This document shows, piece after piece, positions 1-7,018 of a stretch of DNA of 15,494 nucleotides. Numbering within the stretch: the stretch's first letter is position 1; every line of letters begins with the position of its first letter. This DNA comes from an uncultured Butyricicoccus sp. (GTDB lineage Bacteria; Bacillota; Clostridia; Oscillospirales; Butyricicoccaceae), in the NCBI GenBank assembly GCA_947575935.1, contig CANPPM010000021.1, forward strand, positions 1 to 15,494. Direction: 5' to 3'. The position numbers were made by a program, and so were the translations under genes. The notes under the pieces were generated by a model. The model saw only the letters and a program-made list of their open reading frames with translations, was not told the DNA's origin and searched no databases.

Positions 1-14
1 CCGCCTTAGGGCGG
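1..14 (-). terminator. Possible terminator hairpin downstream of iolB (cut by window edge)
   Basis: A perfect 5-bp stem (CCGCC/GGCGG) with a 4-base loop lies 57 bases past the iolB stop, read on the minus strand. Any following T-tract would be outside the window, so this could be a terminator or simply a hairpin. A second small stem (GGCTG/CAGCC) occurs at 33-46. Confidence 0.25.
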
Positions 15-70
15 GCAGATGGGCTGAGGCAAGGCTGATACCAGCCGGAGTTTTCGAGAGCAAGCAGGGA

Positions 71-868
71 TTAACGGTCGTTGGGAAAAATCCGGGCGTT
101 GGGATCATTGACCCATTCGTATTCGGGGACAAAGGTTGAAACAAATGGCTTGTCGTCTTGTAGGCGGATGCACCAGAGATAAAACTCTGCATAGCCGGGT
201 GTACATGCCTGCGCATGGGGAATGTTTTTCGGCATGCCAAGCAGGTCGTTGTGTTTCACTTTGTATGCGTCGTCTCCGAACTCCGCCAGGGCGTAGCCGT
301 TTTCGGGCAGAAAACGGTAATAGTACATTTCGGGCTCGACATGGGTGTGTGGTGGAAAAGATGACCATTTGCCTGGCTGATGTACGACTTCGCCGATATA
401 GAAGTTGGTTTCAGGGCAATTAGAACGGTCGAAGAAAGTGCGTGTTGAGCGCATGGCCATGCCGTTCATAACGCCGATGCCGCGCTGCTCGCTGCGGAAC
501 AGGCAGTCATCTGGCAGCAGCAGCCGGGAAGGGAAGGCGCGGGGATTAGCGGTGCGCGCAATGGCGATTTCAGCAGGGGCGTCCAGACAGGTCACCTCGA
601 CTTTGGTATTCTGTGCAGTGTGCAGTACGATGGCGTCTTCGTGAAAGCAGTCGGCGCGGCTGACGGTGCGTTCCTGGCCGTCCCAACGGAAGATGATGCT
701 GCCATGCAGCAGGTCAAAGACCGCTTCCTGCGGGTAATTAAATATGGCGTGGTCGCCAGGGGACAGTACGTAAACGCCGAATTCCATCCCCATCATGTCT
801 GGATGCTGCTTCGCGTCGATCATGGGATGATAGCCTGGCTGCAGCGGATTTTTTGCGGTATACTTCAT
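71..868 (-). CDS. iolB: 5-deoxy-glucuronate isomerase (IolB-like)
   Basis: IolB converts 5-deoxy-D-glucuronate to 5-dehydro-2-deoxy-D-gluconate in cytosolic myo-inositol breakdown. The 265-residue protein has the usual family length and the two-cupin pattern. The diagnostic stretch is at residues 160-185 (GEVVHQPGKWSSFPPHTH, then EPEMYYYRF), where H174, H176 and E180 match the expected metal ligands; H218 is a further candidate. The ATG at 868-866 has an AAGGAGG site 10 bases upstream (879-885). The gene is transcribed away from the pilus cluster from its own promoter. No other iol gene is in the window, but the minus-strand unit may continue past base 1. The family call is from motif recognition. 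A related cupin isomerase acting on another uronate is the main alternative. Confidence 0.85.
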   Translation of the reverse strand: MKYTAKNPLQPGYHPMIDAKQHPDMMGMEFGVYVLSPGDHAIFNYPQEAVFDLLHGSIIFRWDGQERTVSRADCFHEDAIVLHTAQNTKVEVTCLDAPAEIAIARTANPRAFPSRLLLPDDCLFRSEQRGIGVMNGMAMRSTRTFFDRSNCPETNFYIGEVVHQPGKWSSFPPHTHVEPEMYYYRFLPENGYALAEFGDDAYKVKHNDLLGMPKNIPHAQACTPGYAEFYLWCIRLQDDKPFVSTFVPEYEWVNDPNARIFPNDR

Positions 869-890
869 AAAAAATCATCCTCCTTGTGGA

Positions 891-921
891 CGGAAAGGCT
901 ACGTGTCGCAGCGTATTTCCG
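891..921 (-). promoter_or_regulatory. Inverted repeat in the iolB leader
   Basis: CGGAAA (891-896) pairs with TTTCCG (916-921), and inside it TACG (900-903) with CGTA (912-915). It lies between the promoter and the ribosome binding site of iolB, so it could be a repressor operator or a leader hairpin. Which of these is inference. Confidence 0.35.
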
Positions 922-935
922 CCGTATGTAATGCT

Positions 936-964
936 ATTATAAGACGGGCTACAGGCTGCGTCAA
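936..964 (-). promoter_or_regulatory. Promoter of iolB (sigma-A type)
   Basis: On the minus strand, TTGACG (959-964) and a perfect TATAAT (936-941) are separated by exactly 17 bases. This predicts a leader of about 60 bases before the iolB start. Confidence 0.8.
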
Positions 965-1049
965 TACGATTTTCGTGCACTTTGCTGATGATTTGTGCGG
1001 TACCGCTACTGATTCTGCAGGATTTTGTAAAAAGTTGCAAAAGGGTATT

Positions 1050-1076
1050 TTGTTTTTTTACAGCATATGTTATACT
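1050..1076 (+). promoter_or_regulatory. Probable promoter of the lipoprotein-pilC unit
   Basis: An extended -10 box (TGT followed by TATACT at 1071-1076) lies about 85 bases before the lipoprotein start. The -35 is poor: TTGTTT at 1050-1055 gives a 15-base spacer. The TGn extension may compensate. Confidence 0.45.
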
Positions 1077-1162
1077 ATAGCTGCAGGAAGGGAGCTGCTG
1101 TTTTTGCGGATCCTTCCATAGCGTAATTGAGCTTTGAATCTAAGAAAAAGGAGAATTTATCC

Positions 1163-2209
1163 ATGAAGCTTTGGAAATCTTTGCCGTTTGTTTTGGCGCT
1201 TGTTTTGTTGGCTGCATGCGCGCAGCCGGGTGCCGATGCGTCGCAGCCTGGTACGACAGCCGGCGGCATCACGGACAGTGCTTCTTCTGATAACAGTAGC
1301 GTGGCTTCCGTTGAAGATGGAATTTATACCGATGCTACTGAGATGGCTGATATGGTGTCGATCGAGGATGAAGCGGTTGCTTTGGCATCTGCGCCTCCTC
1401 CGGCCGTTGTCGGCATGTTGCGGCCCGTTGCTTCGGGTACCAGCGTCCAACAGAATGCGCAGGCTACGATTGATTATTCTAATACTAGTGATGGATACGT
1501 CATGGTACAATTTAACGGCGGAAGCGGTAAACGCCTGAAAGTACAGGTGGCATCTTCCACCACATATACGTATGATATTCAGGCGGGCGGCTGGACGACC
1601 TTTCCACTGTCTGATGGGAATGGCACTTACAAAGTTACCGTGTTTGAAAATGTGAGCGGCAGCAAATATGCGACTGTTTTATCGGCTTCTTTTTCGGTTA
1701 ATCTGAAGGATGAATTTGAGCCCTTCCTAAGGCCGAATCAGTATGTCAATTATGAAAATGCGCCGAATACGGTTGCGAAGGCGGCAGAGGTTGCAGGCGG
1801 TGTCTCCGATCCGCTGCAAAAGGTGCAAAAAGTTTATGATTACGTTGTTAACAGTCTGACGTACGATACCGCTAAGGCGACCTCGGTTCAGTCTGGATAC
1901 CTGCCGGTTCTGGATACGGTGCTTGCGTCGAAAAAGGGCATTTGTTTTGATTATGCATCGCTGATGACGGGGATGCTGCGCAGCCAAGGCGTACCTTGTA
2001 AATTGGTTGTAGGCTATGCGGGCACTGCCTATCATGCTTGGGTGAGCGTTTGGACACAGGCGACTGGCTGGATTGACGGCGCCATCTATTTTGACGGTAC
2101 CAATTGGCAGCGTATGGATCCGACTTTTATCTCAACCAGTAAGGGCAGCGAACAGGTCAAACAGTTTGTCGGTAACGGCAGCAATTACACACAGAAATTC
2201 CTGTACTAA
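1163..2209 (+). CDS. Lipoprotein with transglutaminase-like cysteine peptidase domain
   Basis: This is a 348-residue exported protein. A lysine-containing start and hydrophobic stretch lead into a lipobox (LAAC, C19), predicting attachment to the outer face of the membrane. A Ser/Thr/Asp-rich linker follows. Residues about 85-190 look beta-rich and secreted. The C-terminal third is a transglutaminase-like fold with a full triad: C261 in the GICFDYA motif, H291 in YHAW and D319 in RMDPTF. Such domains either hydrolyse or cross-link peptides; the substrate is unknown. The ATG at 1163 is chosen because AAAAAGGAG lies 9 bases upstream and it starts the signal peptide; an upstream TTG at 1127 would add 12 residues before it. 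The PilC gene starts 18 bases after the stop, so the two are probably co-transcribed, which suggests a link to the pilus. Confidence 0.85.
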   Translation: MKLWKSLPFVLALVLLAACAQPGADASQPGTTAGGITDSASSDNSSVASVEDGIYTDATEMADMVSIEDEAVALASAPPPAVVGMLRPVASGTSVQQNAQATIDYSNTSDGYVMVQFNGGSGKRLKVQVASSTTYTYDIQAGGWTTFPLSDGNGTYKVTVFENVSGSKYATVLSASFSVNLKDEFEPFLRPNQYVNYENAPNTVAKAAEVAGGVSDPLQKVQKVYDYVVNSLTYDTAKATSVQSGYLPVLDTVLASKKGICFDYASLMTGMLRSQGVPCKLVVGYAGTAYHAWVSVWTQATGWIDGAIYFDGTNWQRMDPTFISTSKGSEQVKQFVGNGSNYTQKFLY

Positions 2210-2227
2210 GAATGAGGATGATGGAAT

Positions 2228-3262
2228 ATGGAACGGACGATATCGAACGAGGGTATTTCGTCGCTGACGCTTGAGCTTTCGCTACTGTTACATGCGGGGA
2301 TTGGCGTAGCCGACGCGCTCGCGCTGCTGGCTGAAGAGGCTGATTATCGGGAGCTGCTGGCAGGGATGCCGGAGAAGGCTGACGAGGGGGCGTCTCTTTC
2401 CACCTGCCTTCGAGAGAGCGGGCGGTTTCCTGCTTATGTGTGCGGCCTGATTGAGGTAGGCGAGCATGCTGGGCGCACAGAAGAGGCGCTTTCTGCATTG
2501 TCGCGTTATTACGAACGGCGGGTGCGGCTTGACCGGAGGATTCGCAGTGCGCTGCTCTATCCGGCGGTTATGCTGGTACTGATGCTGGTGGTGATTGGCG
2601 TGCTGCTGGTGCGGGTACTTCCTATTTTTGACGAGGTATACCGCTCGCTGGGAGGACGGCTGTCCGGTGTAGCTGGCGGCTTGTTGACGCTTGGACGCTG
2701 GCTGGATAAGGCGATGCCTGTATTGTGGGTATTGCTGGCGGCAGTGGTTGTATTCTGCGGTGCGTTTGCGGCGCTGCCTGATTTCCGGGAAAAGATCTTG
2801 GGGATGTGGCGTGGCAGCCGCGGTGATAGGGGCGGTTCGCGCCGTATGAATACAGCGCGTGTAGTACAGGCGTTGGCAATGGGGATGTCTAGCGGACTTC
2901 CCATAGAAGAGGCACTGGAGCTGTCTGCGACGCTGCTTTCGGATATTCCGCCTGCGCAGGCGCGGTGTATGGATTGTCGGGGACGTCTGGATCGGGAGGA
3001 GCCGCTTGCGGCGGCAATGCGGGAGAGCGGTATGCTGCCTGCGGCATCAAGCCGGCTTTTGGAGCTGGGACAGCGCAGCGGTTCGGCGGATGCTGCGATG
3101 GAAAAGATAGCGCTCGATCTGACCGAGGACAGTGAAGCCGCGATAGAGGAATTGGTTGGACGGGTGGAACCGGCGTTGGTTCTGGTCTGCTCACTGCTGG
3201 TCGGTCTGATTTTGCTTTCGGTAATGTTGCCGCTGATGCATATTATGGCGGCAATTGGGTGA
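2228..3262 (+). CDS. pilC: Type IV pilus/type II secretion platform protein, PilC/GspF family
   Basis: This polytopic inner-membrane protein is expected to form the platform on which pilin subunits are assembled and to which the ATPases dock. The 344-residue product has two GspF-type halves, each with a cytoplasmic helical region. The family signature is at residues about 67-95 (FPAYVCGLIEVGEHAGRTEE, then YYERR). A degenerate second copy is at about 268-290, with LLELGQRSGSADAAME. Hydrophobic segments lie at about 111-133, 163-187 and 315-340. At 344 residues it is shorter than many PilC proteins of about 400, mainly from a reduced N-terminus, as in other clostridial members. GAGG at 2216-2219 precedes the ATG at 2228. 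It sits 18 bases after the transglutaminase-like lipoprotein and 6 bases or fewer before the next ORF, so these look like one operon. Confidence 0.88.
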   Translation: MERTISNEGISSLTLELSLLLHAGIGVADALALLAEEADYRELLAGMPEKADEGASLSTCLRESGRFPAYVCGLIEVGEHAGRTEEALSALSRYYERRVRLDRRIRSALLYPAVMLVLMLVVIGVLLVRVLPIFDEVYRSLGGRLSGVAGGLLTLGRWLDKAMPVLWVLLAAVVVFCGAFAALPDFREKILGMWRGSRGDRGGSRRMNTARVVQALAMGMSSGLPIEEALELSATLLSDIPPAQARCMDCRGRLDREEPLAAAMRESGMLPAASSRLLELGQRSGSADAAMEKIALDLTEDSEAAIEELVGRVEPALVLVCSLLVGLILLSVMLPLMHIMAAIG

Positions 3263-3268
3263 GTGGAT

Positions 3269-3574
3269 ATGAGGCATATTGTAGGACTGTTGAAAGGGCT
3301 GCTGTTGCCACTTGGTGCGGTTGCGATTCTGTTGTGTTTTGCAACTGCGCTTGACGGTTTGAACAGCGGGCGGGAGGAAGAAAGCCTTCGCCAGTTGGAG
3401 GAGGCGCTGCGCCGCGGGTGTGTTGCCTGCTATGCTGCGGAGGGGGTTTATCCGCCAACGCTTGCATATCTCAGTGAAAATTATGGCATTCAGATCGATA
3501 CCGATCGTTATACGGTCGATTATAGTGCGGTTGCATCCAATTTAATGCCCTATATTACGGTTTTACGTAATTGA
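3269..3574 (+). CDS. Small single-pass membrane protein of the pilus cluster
   Basis: This is a protein of about 101 residues, not a named family that I can identify. One hydrophobic segment (residues about 8-28) is followed by a charged helix rich in Glu and Arg, then a short globular tail with two cysteines four residues apart and a Tyr-Pro-Pro motif. This organisation (N-terminal helix, small C-terminal domain) is pilin-like, but I see no clear prepilin peptidase site. It could be a minor pilin or an assembly accessory. The start is uncertain. A GTG at 3263 abuts the pilC stop and would add two residues. The ATG at 3269 is preferred because GGGTGAG is just upstream. Both imply translational coupling with pilC. 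Confidence 0.65.
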   Translation: MRHIVGLLKGLLLPLGAVAILLCFATALDGLNSGREEESLRQLEEALRRGCVACYAAEGVYPPTLAYLSENYGIQIDTDRYTVDYSAVASNLMPYITVLRN

Positions 3575-3824
3575 AGGCCGAGAGATATATTGTTGTGTGT
3601 GCACTGCTGGGCAGGCCGCTGAAAGGACGGCGGCCTGCCCGGTTTCCTACGGCTGATTTTGCATCCAAATCTGAGATATTGGGAATAGCCTGCCTTTTTG
3701 TATAGGAGATTGCGAGATGTGTAATCTCCTTTGGAGCTCAGGAGGCGGGAGCCTTTGGGTTCTTTGCAATGAGGCGCTGGGAAAACACGATAGGCAAAGA
3801 ATAATTTGACCGGAGAAACAAACC
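3575..3824 (+). other. Structured intergenic region inside the pilus cluster
   Basis: I see no convincing gene in these 250 bases, but several inverted repeats occur in series. They are GGGCAGGCCGC/GCGGCCTGCCC (3609-3619/3630-3640), GATTT/AAATC (3655-3659/3667-3671) enclosed by GGCT/AGCC (3651-3654/3687-3690), AGGAGATT/AATCTCCT (3704-3711/3723-3730) and TCTTTGC/GCAAAGA (3761-3767/3794-3800). It could be a regulatory leader, a processed RNA or an intergenic repeat. It does not match the c-di-GMP riboswitch cores I know. A minus-strand ORF across it (3550-3834) looks spurious. Confidence 0.4.
3609..3640 (+). terminator. Strong hairpin after the pilC unit (weak terminator candidate)
   Basis: A perfect 11-bp GC-rich stem with a 10-base loop lies 35 bases after the small ORF stop. 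Only TTT follows within a few bases, so Rho-independent termination would be weak. It may instead be a processing or stability hairpin. Confidence 0.4.
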
Positions 3825-4310
3825 ATGAAAACACAAAAGCATCATATGGAAGGGCTGATTGCCCTGTTATTATTTGGTGTCTTTGCAGTCTGTCTGATGA
3901 CCATTTTGTTGACAGGGGCAGACGCTTACCGCAGTTTGACGGAACGGGATCAGACCGCTTATGACCGGCGGGTTTGTGCGCAGTATTTAGCTGCGCGTGT
4001 CCGTCAGGCTGACCGTCTGGATGGGGTTAAGGTTGAGTCGTTCGGTGACGGTGATGCACTGGCGTTAATTGAAGACATAGATGGTTATGATTATGTGACT
4101 TATGTATATCTGTGCGATGGGTATCTGATGGAATTGTTTTGTGCTGCTGGCAGTGGGCTGACTCCGGATGCCGGGGAGAAGATCATGCCGGCTGAGATGC
4201 TTTCCCTGTCTTTGGAGGGACGGAAGCTCCAAATTGAGCTGACCCCACCAGGCGGAGAGCCGGCTGCACTGACATTGTCTCTGCGAAGTGGAGAGGAGGC
4301 GTTTGTATGA
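3825..4310 (+). CDS. DUF4860-like membrane-anchored protein of the pilus cluster
   Basis: The 161-residue product resembles the DUF4860 family found in clostridial type IV pilus loci; this is from recognition of the sequence pattern, not a search. A short basic leader with MEGL is followed by one hydrophobic segment (residues about 10-30). The extracytoplasmic domain begins with a conserved-looking helix containing DQTAYDRR and CAQYLAARVRQ. The Glu just before the hydrophobic segment is reminiscent of the Glu at +5 of type IV pilins, so a pilin-like subunit or pseudopilin role is plausible. GGAG at 3811-3814 precedes the ATG. The stop overlaps the next start by four bases (ATGA at 4307-4310), so they are translationally coupled. 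Confidence 0.7.
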   Translation: MKTQKHHMEGLIALLLFGVFAVCLMTILLTGADAYRSLTERDQTAYDRRVCAQYLAARVRQADRLDGVKVESFGDGDALALIEDIDGYDYVTYVYLCDGYLMELFCAAGSGLTPDAGEKIMPAEMLSLSLEGRKLQIELTPPGGEPAALTLSLRSGEEAFV

Positions 4311-4771
4311 GAAGCAAGGCTCCTCTTCTGCTGATGGAGCAGATGGTGATGTTGCTGGTATTTGCACTGGCAGCAGCGTTATGTGTGCAGGCGTTTGTCA
4401 AGTCGGACGCGATTTCAGCTCGTGGCGAGGCGCGTGATCAGGCGGTCGTTTTGGTGCAAACAGCAGCAGAGACCATCCGTGCAGCTGGCGGCAGCGCCGC
4501 GCAGGCGTTGGCAACGGCTGCCCAGCAGCTGCCCGAGGCAGAGTATACGGATGATACGCTTCGCATTATTTATGATGAGGATTGGCAGGCGCTTCCTACC
4601 GACTGGCCGGAGCGAAATTTTCCAGGATGGATTGCGGAGGCTTATTTCTTAGAGGCGCAGGCAATGCCTGAGGAGGCCGGCTTGTCCCATGCAAAGGTTT
4701 CGATCAGGGATGACAGTGAGGAGCTGTTTTCGGTAGAAGTGGCGTGGCAGATGCCGCTTGCGGAAGATTGA
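4307..4771 (+). CDS. Pilin-like minor subunit, function unknown
   Basis: This is a 154-residue protein with one N-terminal hydrophobic helix (residues about 7-30) preceded by a short basic leader and a Glu at residue 11 (LLLMEQ). A long amphipathic helix rich in Ala, Gln and Glu follows, then a small domain with NFPGW and paired acidic residues. The layout matches type IV pilins and pseudopilins, but the residue before a putative cleavage point is not the usual Gly, so processing by a prepilin peptidase is uncertain. It overlaps the upstream gene by ATGA. No named family is claimed. Confidence 0.65.
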   Translation: MRSKAPLLLMEQMVMLLVFALAAALCVQAFVKSDAISARGEARDQAVVLVQTAAETIRAAGGSAAQALATAAQQLPEAEYTDDTLRIIYDEDWQALPTDWPERNFPGWIAEAYFLEAQAMPEEAGLSHAKVSIRDDSEELFSVEVAWQMPLAED

Positions 4772-4809
4772 CCGCCATTTTTATTGCATTCATCAGGAGG
4801 TGAAAACAG

Positions 4810-5223
4810 GTGCGAAAAAAGGAAAGCTCGGAATTTTCACCGCCTGCGGTGGGCGGTATCTCACTGCTGGTGGTGTTTGCAGTACTGTGCCTGACGGTCT
4901 TTGCGCTGCTCAGCCTGTCGACGGTTCGGGCGGATGCCCGGCTCAGCGAGGCGTCGGCAAAATCTGTTTCCGATTATTATGCGGCTGACTGCCAGGCGCA
5001 GGCCATCTTGGCGAGGCTTCGTGCGGGGGAGCGCCCGGACGGTGTAACAGTTGAGCAGGGGGTTGCAAAGTATTCCTGCCCCATTTCCGATACGCAAACG
5101 CTGCAGGTTGAGGTCCGTGTCGGTGGCGGTACATATGTCGTTCTGCGTTGGCAAGCCGCTCCTTCCAGTGAGTGGGAGGCGGATTATAGTTTGAATCTGT
5201 GGGATGGCGGGATGTTCCAGTAA
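4810..5223 (+). CDS. Pilin-like membrane-anchored protein of the pilus cluster
   Basis: This 137-residue protein starts at a GTG (4810) supported by a perfect AGGAGG at 4795-4800 with a 9-base spacer. Residues 1-16 are hydrophilic and end in Gly-Gly just before a hydrophobic helix (about 17-37, ISLLVVFAVLCL onward). This leader-Gly-helix order is what a prepilin peptidase recognises, though there is no Glu at +5. The exterior part carries ADARLSEASAKSV, a YYAAD motif and a beta-rich tail ending in SLNLWDGG. The start is 38 bases after the previous stop, so it probably belongs to the same transcript. It is likely a minor pilin or pilus accessory; I cannot name the family. Confidence 0.65.
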   Translation: MRKKESSEFSPPAVGGISLLVVFAVLCLTVFALLSLSTVRADARLSEASAKSVSDYYAADCQAQAILARLRAGERPDGVTVEQGVAKYSCPISDTQTLQVEVRVGGGTYVVLRWQAAPSSEWEADYSLNLWDGGMFQ

Positions 5224-5242
5224 AAGGATATGGGCGAAGAAA

Positions 5243-5365
5243 CCGTTTCAGGGCGTCATTTTTCGTGGAATCGTCGTTGATTGTTCCTGAAACCTGTCAG
5301 AATTCCTGCGGAAATTGCCTTGCACAGCAAAAGAAATTGCTTTGATCCGGTATTTCGCCAATGTT
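5243..5365 (-). repeat. Dispersed intergenic repeat, copy 1
   Basis: Read on the minus strand, these 123 bases align with 11078-11200 on the plus strand over their whole length with a few single-base gaps, at roughly 70% identity by eye. Shared blocks include GGATCA, AAGGC, CGAC then ATTCCA, and CCCTGA then ACGG. It lies in the gap between the last pilin-like gene and pilT. I cannot tell whether it is a noncoding RNA, a terminator-like repeat or the remnant of a mobile element. Confidence 0.55.
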
Positions 5366-5479
5366 AAGAAAGACTTTTCGTTCGTGCAGAAAAGCAGATG
5401 AAGAAAAATTTTACAGGTATTTTTTGCGGTTTGTAAAAATGCAGTAGAGCATGGCGAAAAAGGACTCGTCAAATGGTAC

Positions 5480-5508
5480 TTGAAAAAGTGTGAAACAGCT
5501 TCTAAAAT
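5480..5508 (+). promoter_or_regulatory. Promoter of pilT (sigma-A type)
   Basis: TTGAAA (5480-5485) and TAAAAT (5503-5508) are 17 bases apart. Transcription should start near 5515, only about 17 bases before the pilT ATG, so pilT can be expressed apart from the upstream pilus genes. Confidence 0.7.
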
Positions 5509-5531
5509 AAAAGCTTGTGAGGAGATTTGAT

Positions 5532-6593
5532 ATGCTTGAATTAACCGATTATTTGAGCGAAGCGGTGAAGGCAAATGCCTCTGATCTGTTTATTGTGGCA
5601 GGCAGTCCGGTCTGCCAAAAGTTGGATAAACGGGTTAGTCCGATCAATAAGGAAGACATGCTTTATCCGCAGGATGCTGAAAAGCTAATCACTGATTTGT
5701 ATCAGGCGGCGAGTCGTCCAATGGATCAGTTTCTCAGCAAAGGGGATGATGATTTTTCTTTTTCTATGCCGGGTTTAGCGCGCTTTCGTGTGAATGCATA
5801 CCGTCAGCGCGGCTCGCTTGCAGCGGTGGTGCGTATTGTAGCTTTTGGCATCCCAGATTGGAGTAAAATTGGCATTCCGGAGCAGGTCATGGGCCTTTCA
5901 GACGAAAGCCATGGGATGATTCTTGTTACGGGCACTGCAGGCAGCGGCAAATCGACCACACAGGCCTGTATTATTGACCGGATTAACCGGAATTACGAAC
6001 GTCATATCATTACGATGGAAAATCCGATTGAATATCTGCATCGAAATGTAAAAAGTATTGTCAGTCAGCGTGAAATCGCGATTGATACTGAGGATTATTT
6101 ATCTGCGTTGCGTGCATGCCTGCGCCAGGCGCCTGATGTGATCCTGTTGGGTGAAATGCGGGATCATGAAACCATTCGTACTGCTATGACTGCAGCAGAA
6201 ACCGGTCACTTATTGATCGCGACTTTGCATACCAAGGGAGCAGTGAATACAATTGACCGTATTGTTGATTCCTTTCCAAGTGAGCAGCAGGGGCAGGTGC
6301 GTGTGCAGTTGAGTATGGTGCTTCGTACAGTGGTTTCACAGCAGCTGTTACCGGATGTGAACGGTGGTTTGGTACCGGCGTTTGAGATCATGCACATGAA
6401 TAGTGCTATTCGCAGCTTGATCCGAGACAGCAAAAGCCATCAGATTGATAATGCAATTGCGGCTGGCAGTGGAGAAGGGATGATCGCCATGGATCAGTCA
6501 ATTCTGAACCTTTATAAGGCTGGCACGATTAGTCGTGAAACCGCATTGGATTACGCTGATAATCCAGAGCAGTTGAAGCGCCGGTTGGGATGA
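5532..6593 (+). CDS. pilT: Type IV pilus retraction ATPase PilT
   Basis: PilT is the cytoplasmic hexameric ATPase that powers pilus retraction and twitching motility. The 353-residue protein has family length. Residues 16-24 are the N-terminal ASDLFIVAG block. The Walker A is GTAGSGKST (134-142, K140), the Asp box is around TMENPIEY (161-168), the Walker B is VILLGEMRD (203-211) and the His box is at 223-237 (ETGHLLIATLHT). AIRSLIRD at 292-299 corresponds to the AIRNLIRE motif typical of PilT and needed for retraction in studied homologues. The ATG at 5532 is chosen over a GTG at 5517, because the GAGGAG site (5519-5524) lies between them with 7-base spacing. It has its own promoter upstream and a strong terminator downstream. 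No extension ATPase (PilB) is in this window. Confidence 0.93.
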   Translation: MLELTDYLSEAVKANASDLFIVAGSPVCQKLDKRVSPINKEDMLYPQDAEKLITDLYQAASRPMDQFLSKGDDDFSFSMPGLARFRVNAYRQRGSLAAVVRIVAFGIPDWSKIGIPEQVMGLSDESHGMILVTGTAGSGKSTTQACIIDRINRNYERHIITMENPIEYLHRNVKSIVSQREIAIDTEDYLSALRACLRQAPDVILLGEMRDHETIRTAMTAAETGHLLIATLHTKGAVNTIDRIVDSFPSEQQGQVRVQLSMVLRTVVSQQLLPDVNGGLVPAFEIMHMNSAIRSLIRDSKSHQIDNAIAAGSGEGMIAMDQSILNLYKAGTISRETALDYADNPEQLKRRLG

Positions 6594-6635
6594 GAAATTG
6601 TGCTGTTGGTTGGTGATAGAAACAGGAGTCGGGGG

Positions 6636-6669
6636 GCTGGTGCGCTGCCAAGCTGCACCAGTCTTTTTT
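6636..6669 (+). terminator. Rho-independent terminator after pilT
   Basis: CTGGTGC (6637-6643) pairs with GCACCAG (6655-6661), followed by TCTTTTTT. It lies 43 bases past the pilT stop. Confidence 0.85.
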
Positions 6670-6683
6670 ATATTTGTATTTTA

Positions 6684-6776
6684 AAAACCTGTTTTATATT
6701 CAGAGACAGCCATTGAGCCATTTACCGGATATCAAACAGGTTCTAAGAACAGCTGCTTGTTTCGCAGCTGCTTTTT
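6684..6776 (+). ncRNA. Possible small RNA between two terminators
   Basis: The interval begins just after the pilT terminator and ends in a second complete terminator (6750-6776). AACCTGTTT (6686-6694) is complementary to AAACAGGTT (6734-6742), so the segment can fold on itself. No ORF with a ribosome binding site is visible, and the upstream promoter match is weak. The presence of a second terminator with no gene before it is the main argument. Alternatively it is a backup terminator for pilT. Confidence 0.3.
6750..6776 (+). terminator. Second Rho-independent terminator in the pilT-lipoprotein gap
   Basis: CAGCTGC (6750-6756) and GCAGCTG (6764-6770) form a perfect 7-bp stem with a 7-base loop, followed by CTTTTTGTTTTTG. 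It is oriented for plus-strand transcripts. Confidence 0.75.
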
Positions 6777-7018
6777 GTTTTTGTAAAGGTGTCGATATGT
6801 AAGAAGCTGTACCGATTGTCGATGGATTTAAAGTTGATTGTGTATTGTAAGATTTTTAACACAGCCAAAAGTAATTTTGGCTGCAAAGGTTGGCGTCAAA
6901 TTTATAGGTACAGGATTTTAGATTTTGGACGATTAAAAAGGTTGGATGTAGTGGAGGCAAAAGGTAGCTATTGCTGTTAATTTACTGAGGTTTTACCTAT
7001 ATGGTCGTTATGGGGGTG
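6777..7018. other. AT-rich intergenic stretch without a visible gene
   Basis: These 242 bases hold no supportable ORF. The one notable structure is a perfect 9-bp stem with a GTAA loop (CAGCCAAAA/TTTTGGCTG, 6862-6883). It could stop minus-strand transcripts leaving the lipoprotein gene, but has no clean T-tract on either strand. Confidence 0.4.

Noticed and set aside
3575..3824. c-di-GMP riboswitch ahead of pilus genes
   Set aside because: The gap is structured, but I find none of the conserved GEMM blocks (GGCAAACC, GACGCAAAGCC) in it.
5248..5574. 108-codon minus-strand frame running through repeat copy 1
   Set aside because: It overlaps the pilT promoter and start, and the matching frame in repeat copy 2 is broken by a stop, so protein coding is unlikely.
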